Shown one piece after another: positions 56,866-64,000 of a stretch of 64,000 nucleotides of DNA. Source of the DNA: Panorpa germanica (Eukaryota; Arthropoda; Insecta; Mecoptera; Panorpidae); contig OY783204.1 in NCBI GenBank assembly GCA_963678705.1, positions 17,122,759-17,186,758 of the forward strand, written 5' to 3'. How positions within the stretch are numbered: position 1 is the stretch's first letter; the number at the start of each line of letters is the position of its first letter. The notes below the pieces were generated by a model, which was given only the letters and a program-made list of their open reading frames with translations, made no database searches and was not told where the DNA came from. Position numbers and translations under genes: made by a program.

Positions 56866-57200
56866 ACTGTGTTATCTAATATTTAATTTTAAACGACTCT
56901 ATCCTTGACAGACAATGCATCGATTGACACACATTGGTATACAATAACGTTATTAACGTCCCGTCCGTACTGGACGTTTTAAAAGTCATTTAATATTAAA
57001 GAACAAGAGTGCTTTATTTCATAGACATACATAGGTGGGGACGCAAATCAATAACAATAAAATGTAGGAACCCTGAAATGCAGCAATTTTTAAGTATTTA
57101 CTTAATGTTATATCTGTTGGCCGGTGTTTAGCCTGATTTATAGTTGTGTATGATATGTATATCATACATCAGGGATTCCCAAACTACGGGTCGTGAACGC
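56866..57200. repeat. OR-array spacer block, copy 3
   Basis: TTGACAGACAATGCATCGAT, then GAAATGCAGCAATTTTTAAG and GGGATTCCCAAACTACGGGT lie in the same order as at 37018. It has a short extra stretch near 56940-56965. Confidence 0.75.
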
Positions 57201-57568
57201 TTTTGTGCAGAATGTACTATGAAGAACAGGAGGTAGAGGCATAAAAAACTTTAACCTGACGATATCTCGAAAATCATCCGATTTTCACTGACGTCATATC
57301 AGGTTTACCTGCAGTGCCAGTGTAACTTACATTTTTTGGGACACCTTGTTTATTTACCAAACATTATTTTCCGTAGCTACAAAAACATGCTTTTACTATA
57401 CAACAAAAAATCTTACAAGAAGAGATCGATTCAAAGATCACTATGCTTTTATAATGTAATGGAAATTCAATTATACTTAAACTTAATCGCTGATCCAGAT
57501 TACACAAAACCCTTATCCTAAACAATTATCATAAAACAAACCAATAGTATTATTATTCTGAACTATGT
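57201..57568. other. Unassigned spacer
   Basis: No supported feature. ATTCAATTATACTTAAACTT and CTGATCCAGATTACACA resemble 44740-44770, so part is a decayed array repeat. Confidence 0.35.
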
Positions 57569-57933
57569 CTATTTATCGAAATTTGCTCTACATTTCCATA
57601 TTTGTTCTCATTCTCCATATTCCGCAAATTTTTTCTTAATCTGTAAGAGATCAGAATTGACCTTTCTCAAAGTGAAAGTTTCCTATTCATACAGTGAAAA
57701 ATAACCAAGTCAAATTGCCGCAATTAGGAATAAGTACAGGACCAACTATTCACCATTAAATTTTAAAATTTTAATTTTAATAAAACATTCTCCCATTTAT
57801 TCCTCCTTGAATAGATACGAGAAAATTCCCGATATCGAGTCAGACAAGTAATACAACAAATTATTTCTTATAGATCTTGAAGGCGGGCTACATCTACCTG
57901 ACCATAATGCAGACCATCGCACCAGAGGAATAG
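57569..57933 (+). pseudogene. OR relic: end of intron 3 and last exon only
   Basis: ATCTTGAAGGCGGGCTACAT starts the last exon at 57874 after a TAG acceptor and reads ILKAGYIYLTIMQTIAPEE then stop (57931-57933). The upstream 300 bp match OR-C intron 3 (62766-63000) closely. Exons 1-3 are absent, the spacer block lying close upstream, so this is the 3' stump of a lost OR. Confidence 0.85.
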
Positions 57934-58800
57934 ACCGGATGCTGTTAATCCATTGCTGATATTAACTGAACACGTTAAATATTTAAAAAAAGTCAACACC
58001 CCTTTACACCACTTTATAAATTGGCTTGCAGGGTCAGTTTCACACTGCGTTACATTTTCTACCTGGACCATGTTAACGCAATGAAATTTAAATTATTCAC
58101 CATTTAAGTACTCATTTTCAGAGTTCCTAATATCTGTAATCTAAATGTAAGGTTTAAACTAGATAGAATAGAGTCTGTACACTAGTTAAATTTTCGCTGT
58201 ATATTATGAAGTATGAGATTATATTGATTTGACCTCCCCGTATCCATTTAAGCTCTTCATCACTTTTTACATAACTGTGTAATGTATGTTTTCCTCTAAA
58301 CAGAGTTTACTTTTTACATATTTTTTGAAGTTATTTTAGATAATTAAATTTATCTTTTCACATAAATATACATTTTCTGATATGAGTACAGCCTTAATGC
58401 AAGATTTATTATTGTTACAAATTGAACTGATGTAGTAGTCAGAGATTTTTAATATCTTTTCTATTAATTTAATGTCAATGTAATTAAATTGTGTTAAATT
58501 TTGGTAAATAATAAAACGTAACGTCAAGTAAATAAATTACGTTCAGTAATACACGAATTTACGTTTTGTTTTTACTGGAGTAGATTTTATTTGTAATGTA
58601 TTTTATCCAATATAATGTTTTATCTCTATAAATTATTTAAGTTCAAATAAACAAAAAATTATTATCAATAGTAATTCCTTATATTTAATTTATTTTCTAT
58701 TTTTGTTTTACGACGAGTTCAATTTCTGGATCATATTCGCCGGTTATTGTCTTTTTATACCTTGGTTGGTAGAATTTGTTTTATTGTGAGTCTCTGTTTA
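57934..58800 (+). repeat. OR 3' flank block, relic copy
   Basis: It matches 63061-63900 over most of its length (ACCGGATGCTGTTAATxCATTGCTG, TTACCTGGACCATGTTAACG-like, CCTTAATGCAAGAT). It is more similar to the OR-C flank than to those of OR-A and OR-B, pointing to a late duplication of this unit. Confidence 0.75.
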
Positions 58801-58899
58801 TTGATCTGAAACTATTGTGAATGACAAGAAAATTAATACTAATGTAAAAACTGTAACTCATTATTTATCAATAATCATTCGACATGTGGGATGATCTTT

Positions 58900-59012
58900 T
58901 TGATTTATATGTAACTACCAAACTCAGAAAATATAGCGCTGGCCCAGAAATCGAATCCGAAGACTTACCTATCTGGTTTGAAGCATCATCGCCCTCGGTC
59001 ACGGTGCTGTAA
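58900..59012 (-). mobile_element. tRNA-derived SINE
   Basis: On the minus strand TACAGCACCGTGACCGA (59012-58996) is an A-box match and CGGATTCGATTT (58959-58948) a B-box match. The spacer block copy 4 begins right after it. Confidence 0.6.
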
Positions 59013-59013
59013 T

Positions 59014-59260
59014 GTTTTACTTTAAACGACACCATCTTTGACAGACAATGCATCGAGTGACACACAGTGATATTGTAAACCGGGACGTTTAGAGTCATTT
59101 AATATTAAAGAAGGAGACTGCTTCATTTTATATACATACATACAGTAATTACTTGATGTTATATCTGTTACTCTGTGTTTAGTTTGAATTACAGTTGTAC
59201 GATGATTGTTTTCAGTTTTTGATATAAGTATATCATATATCAGGGGTTCCCAAATTACGG
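59014..59260. repeat. OR-array spacer block, copy 4
   Basis: TTGACAGACAATGCATCGAG and GGGGTTCCCAAATTACGGGT are present. The middle (the AAATGCAGCAATTTTTAAGT part) is deleted relative to the other copies. Confidence 0.7.
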
Positions 59261-59275
59261 GTCGTAAACGCTTTT

Positions 59276-59660
59276 GTGCAAAATGTATTATGCACAAAAT
59301 GTATTATTATACAAAATAAGTTACTAATATACAAACAGATCCTTAAACCAGTGTGGACTTATGGTATCCAGCTATGGGGCTGTACCAGTCAGAGTAACAA
59401 GGATTTAATCCAAAGGTTCCAGAACAAAGTGCTAAGAAACATCGTGGAAGCACGGTGGTATATTAGAAACATTGATCTTCACCGGGACTTAAAGATGGAA
59501 ACTGTGGACTCTACAATAAGGAAATTTGCCAAGAGTCACCAGGAAAGACTCCAACAACATGTTAATGACGTGGTAACACACCTACTGGACAACGATGGAG
59601 AAACAAAGAGAAGACTGAAATGGGTTAAACCTCTTGAGTTAGTTTAATTAAATTAAATGA
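59276..59660 (+). pseudogene. Jockey-like LINE C-terminal fragment
   Basis: The open frame reads LLIYKQILKPVWTYGIQLWG, LIQRFQNKVLRNIVEARWYI, then IDLHRDLKMETVDSTIRKFA and ends KPLELV. This is the C-terminal end of a Jockey-clade reverse transcriptase; the catalytic core is missing. It is uninterrupted in its 123 codons and followed by an AAATAAAATG-like tail, so it is a fairly young 5'-truncated copy. Confidence 0.8.
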
Positions 59661-59940
59661 AATAAAATGTAATCGTGAAAAAGGTAATATACATTTATGT
59701 TAAATATTTCGTATCATACAATAAGGTATGCTGAAGAGCAAAACCTTAATTGTGAATATTATGTTAGCGTTAAATTGCTTATAAGTCTAGATTGTAATAG
59801 TTATATAAAAAATAACATTTGTTTAAATATTTAAAAATACCATCTGGAACTATAACCTATCTTACTCAATGAATAATAAATCCATAGACTAACACAGATT
59901 TACATTTGCTGAACGAATTGTAAAAAAGGATACTTCACTA
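59661..59940. other. Unassigned spacer
   Basis: No supported feature. Confidence 0.3.
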
Positions 59941-60534
59941 AACTTAAAGAATAATTATAATAATATTAAAACTTATAAATAATTGATTACAAATCTTCAT
60001 TCTACATATATGAAGTACCGTTTTCTATTCTCATTTAACTGCTGCTCTAGGCAACACTTAACATTTGTTGTATGATTAACCTTAAACACACGTAACTGTG
60101 TTTGACGGGTGATGATTTTATTGTCAAACATTCTGTCCTTAACTTAAAATTTAAGTTTTGCATTTGAAGTTTTTAATGATTTGAATTATTAATATCTCTG
60201 CAATAATATTGTTACTACTTAATAAATTTTAGTAATGATAGCTAATTTGAATAATGTATAGTCTAATAAAGGGTTTGGTTTACGCTATTTGTTCTATGAT
60301 GTTTTAGTAGTGGATTGAATTGATTTAAATTACTTATTTACAACATCTATATACAAATAATACCCTTTCTACTGCCTGGTTGATACAACTTTGCATTCAT
60401 TAATATTATATTGTATATTTCATTTGTAACGATTACTGGGAGAGGTCAGCCTGTAACATGTCTAGCTGCAGTTATAGTTGCATTTTTAAATCAGTCAGGC
60501 GGTAACTAGAGAACAAGGAACACATCAAATCAAA
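59941..60534 (+). promoter_or_regulatory. OR-C upstream block and initiator
   Basis: It is the longest preserved version of the shared upstream region, including the part seen alone at 45330-45590 (TTCTGTCCTTAACTT) and the TTGGTTTACGCTATTTGTTC motif. TCAGTC at 60491-60496 lies about 42 nt before the ATG at 60535. Confidence 0.55.
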
Positions 60535-63060
60535 ATGTCGACTACTTTGTACGACGACTTGGAAACAGTTCTTAAATTAATTAAGATGGTGTTCAACATG
60601 GTCGGGATTAATATATTTAGTGTTTATACGGAAACAAAACGTTGGAAAAAGGGGGTGCAGAAAATTCCTACGGTTTTAATTGTGCTAACGCCATTAAGTA
60701 CAGTGGTGGCTTTTGTCTACAATATTCACGATTTCGTAAAAGCTATCGAAGCAATATTTATGATTTCTGCTACTCTTCAAACTGTCAGTAAGCGCTGGAT
60801 TATTCGACGAGTTTGCAATAATATTGTAGAATTTGTGAACAAATGCCGAATGTTCAGGAGTAACCATGCTGGCGATATCGAAAAAGTATTTACGATACTG
60901 CGTTTCAACAAAATAACTGCTCGTCCGTCGGTTGTCATTAAATTATTCGTGCTGTTGTACTTAATAAGTGTATCAGTGATGACCATTACCCCATTTTTTC
61001 GATCTGAAAGAAGTTTACCTCTTCCTCTCTACTTGCCAATTGGATCGCCATTGAAGACTCCGTTTTATCAACTGAATTACGTTTTTACAGTGGCAGCGAT
61101 TTCTATGTGTGCAATACTACTGGTGGGAACAGAAGCTATTATGATTTCTTTGGTTTCGGAGTTTTATTTACAGAGCCTCACTCTAAAATACAAGCTGACA
61201 TCTCTTGGTGACGGGGAGGAAAAATATCAACGGATCAAAATTCGGGAGATCTGTCAGTTACACTGGGAACTAACGAGGTATGTGTAACTGCATTTAGTTA
61301 ATGTTTCCATTTATGTATTTTAGGGTGATCCCTATTTCTTAACGTCGTCAATTTTAATGTCCCACCTTCTAAAATTTCTAAACTAAAAAACAGTTAAGAA
61401 AAAAATCACAACATTTTTTATATTTTGTCTTCTCTAATCTTGAAGTCCTATGCCATCGCATATCTTCAATTCTCCTCCGACCGGCTCTGCATACGAGCTG
61501 AGATTTAACTAGATGCAGGAAATAAACTGGTTGACACGCCTTCTTCAAATTTGGCATAGTAATAGAGTTCAAATTTACGGAAAGAAAGATTTGTATAAAA
61601 TATTGAACTTGAATCTTTATTCAATGACTATAATCTTAATAGGAGCAGTAAACACACCTCTTATATAAGATCAATATTGATATTATGTCTGGAAAAGCTT
61701 GGGGTCCTATAGATATAAATTTCACATTTTTACTCATTATTACTCAGAATTATACTCTCTAAGAGTATTGATATTGTCAAAAATGAATATTTTAATTGTT
61801 AATATCTCTTATAACAGAAATATAATTGAAAAAAATAGTACATTTGAGGTCCCAATAGTCAACTTTAAACAGTACAGTTTTATAGAAATTGTGACTAGCT
61901 CACAATTTCTAGTAACTGAACTTTTGACAAATTAGTTCAACTACACTTCCTCCAAGAAAATACTTATCATAAGAACACAAATACAAAGCAATCGATTTTT
62001 CAGTTCGGTGAAGGATCTTAACAGCATCTTCTCTGCCATGCTCCTGGTGCAGTTCTCCTCAAGTTTCGTTATGATCTCGACCAGCCTCTTCATGTTCACC
62101 AGTCACTACTATAGTTTTCTTATGTATGCTGTCGCTGTAGTTCTGCAGTTAGGCGTGTACTGTCTTTACGGGGAAATTGTGAAAGATCAGGTAACTCATC
62201 TTTGTATTGAGCAATATTTAAACATTACACACACTACCTTTAATGATTATCATTTTTATAGTTTGAAAAACTCCTATTTTCTTTGTACGAGAACGCATGG
62301 TACAAATTAAATTTGAAAGATAAGAAGTCTCTAAACATTATGATGAGCTTCGCTCAGAACGTCCCGACGTTGAAAGCTGTTGGATACGTAGAATTGTCAA
62401 TGGAGACTTATTTTCAGGTAATTTATTTGTATAACTAATATTATAGTATAGGCATAGCACTACTTGTATTATTTAAATATCTCCACATAAACTTTCGCGA
62501 AACCAATGTGAAATTATCATCATCATCATGCAACTACCAACCTTAGAGAGCCTTGATCTCTTTTAAGACTGTTTTCTTATTCTTCCTATTGACCGCTTTT
62601 TTCTTTCAATTTACCTAACACATTTCCGCTAGGGTTTCCTTCACTGGCGATCTTGCCCTGAGTTTCCCTCTTACATTTCCACCCGCTGGATTGACCGCAT
62701 AATTCTTTTAGCCTGTTTTCTTCTATTCTTTCTACATGTCCTAAACATTGGAGTCTTATCCTCCTGAACTATGTCCATTTATCGAAATTTGCTCTACATT
62801 TCCATATTTGTTCTCATTCTCCATATTCCGCAAATTTTTTCTTAATCTGCAAGAGATCAGAATTGGCCTTTCTCAAAGTGAAAGTTTCCTATTCATACAG
62901 TGAAAAATAACCAAGTCTCCCTTTTATTCCTCCTTCAAGGGATACGAGGAAATTCCCGTTATCGAGTCAGACAAGTAATACAACAAATTATTTCTTATAG
63001 ATCTTGAAGGCGGGCTACACCTACCTGACCATAATGCAGACCATCGCACCAGATAAATAG
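60535..63060 (+). CDS. Odorant receptor OR-C (7tm_6 family), four exons
   Basis: It encodes an olfactory channel subunit, paralogous to OR-A and OR-B. Exons are 60535-61277, 62004-62190, 62262-62417 and 63001-63060, with intron phases 2, 0, 0. The product is 381 residues ending TIAPDK and stop. Seven hydrophobic segments match OR-A positions. It is the most compact copy (introns of 726, 71 and 583 bp) and has no large insertion in a coding or splice region. Compared with OR-A, about 40 of 247 exon-1 residues differ, spread over loops and helices (for example KKGVQ for KSRVR in the first cytoplasmic part). Nothing visible disables it. Confidence 0.9.
61770..61912 (+). repeat. Repeat R-B copy in OR-C intron 1
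   Basis: AATTGTTAATATCTCTTATA, then GAGGTCCCAATAGTCAACTT and CAGTTTTATAGAAATTGTGA align with 32725-32880 at the same place in OR-A intron 1. Confidence 0.5.
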
Positions 63061-63900
63061 ACCGGATGCTGTTAATTCATTGCTGATATTAACTGAACAC
63101 GTTAAATAATTAAAAAAAGTCAACACCCCACTTAGAAAATTGTCTTGCAGGGTCAGTTTCACACTGCGTTACATTTTCTACCTGGACCATGTTAACGCAA
63201 TGAAATTTAAATTATTCACCATTTAAAACTTCATTTCCAAAGTTCCTAATATCTGTAATCTAAATGTAAGGTTTAAACTAGCTAGAATAGACCCTGTACA
63301 CTAGTTAAATTTTTGCTGGATATTATGAAGTATGAGATTATATTGATGTAACCTCCCCGTTTTCATTTAAGCTCTTCATCACTTTTTACATAACTGTGTA
63401 TTTTACATATTTTTTAAAGTTATTATAGATAATCAAATTTACCTTTTCACATAAATATACATTTTCTGATATGAGTAAAGCCTTAATGCAAGATAACTTA
63501 ATGTTACAAATTAAACTGATATAGTAGTCAGAGATTTTTAATGTGTTTTGCATTAATTTATTGTCAATGTACTAAAATTGTGTTAAACTTTGGTAAATAA
63601 CAAAACGTAACGATAGGCAAAAAGAATTACGTTAAGTAATACATAAATTTACGTTTTGTGTTTACCGGACTAGTATTTACTTGTAGTATTTTATCCAACG
63701 TAATGTTTTATCTCTATTAATTCTTTCTTTGTTCAAATAAATATTTGTTTGTTAACAATAGTAATTGTTTACATTTCATTTTCTTTCTATTTTTGTTTTA
63801 CGACGATTTCAATTACTAGATCATATTCGCCGCGCATTGTCATTTTAAACCTTGGTTGGTAAGGTACGTTTCATTGTAAATCTCTGTTTATTGAATCTGA
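63061..63900 (+). repeat. OR 3' flank block, OR-C copy
   Basis: It holds the same order of motifs as after the relic exon at 57934 and OR-A. AATGAA rather than AATAAA occurs at the place of OR-A's poly(A) hexamer. Confidence 0.75.
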
Positions 63901-63944
63901 ATCTATTGTGAATGACATGTGTTATCATCTTTTTGATTTATATT

Positions 63945-64000
63945 TAACCACCAAACTCAGAAAATATAACGCTAACCCAGAAATTGAACTCGAAGACTTA
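63945..64000 (-). mobile_element. SINE fragment cut by the window end
   Basis: CCACCAAACTCAGAAAATAT and CCAGAAATTGAACTCGAAGA match the SINE at 58911-58965, including a decayed B box. The A-box half lies beyond the window. Confidence 0.5.

Noticed and set aside
1-64000. CRISPR array, operon-like or phage-like defence system
   Set aside because: No regularly spaced direct repeats or prokaryotic gene layout; all coding content is insect-type genes or transposable elements.

Overview
The window is AT-rich insect nuclear DNA. It has spliceosomal introns, insect-type odorant receptor (OR) genes, Jockey-like, I-like and R1-like LINE debris, tRNA-derived SINEs, and hAT, Harbinger, mariner-like and TTAA-type DNA elements. 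The species cannot be named from sequence alone. There are no bacterial operons, CRISPR arrays or rRNA genes.

Left third (1-19261): an apparently whole 5.6 kb autonomous Helitron lies on the minus strand at 1422-7021. It has a 5' TC end, a 3' hairpin plus CTAG end, an A/T target site, and one Rep-helicase gene with a coding intron and a probable 5' UTR intron. Around it are LINE scraps, a TTAA-flanked MITE, a Cys-rich coding relic with an inverted duplication, and a terminal-inverted-repeat element that cut a Jockey-like LINE in two.

Centre (19262-28301): two 5' portions of the same Helitron are joined tail to tail in a 9 kb near-perfect palindrome. Both 5' ends point outward, both 3' ends are missing, and a 23-bp scrambled junction sits between the arms. 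The flanks are a truncated MITE on the left and an (AT)n tract plus an LTR-like relic on the right.

Right half (about 31400-64000): an OR gene cluster, all on the plus strand. Three four-exon ORs look intact: OR-A 31720-35363, OR-B 48267-53545 and OR-C 60535-63060. Between them lie OR debris: promoter copies, a start-only stub, an internally deleted copy and a last-exon-only copy. The duplication units share a conserved upstream block with an initiator-like TCAGTC about 42 nt before ATG, a conserved 3' flank, and a spacer block that ends at a hAT-like terminus. Harbinger, hAT, MITE and LINE insertions are scattered through the array, several with readable target-site duplications.

The OR genes most likely encode ligand-specific subunits that work with a co-receptor in chemosensory neuron membranes; no co-receptor is seen here. 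The Helitron protein would act only in Helitron mobility. I found no convincing new multi-gene system. The most unusual structure is the tail-to-tail Helitron palindrome.
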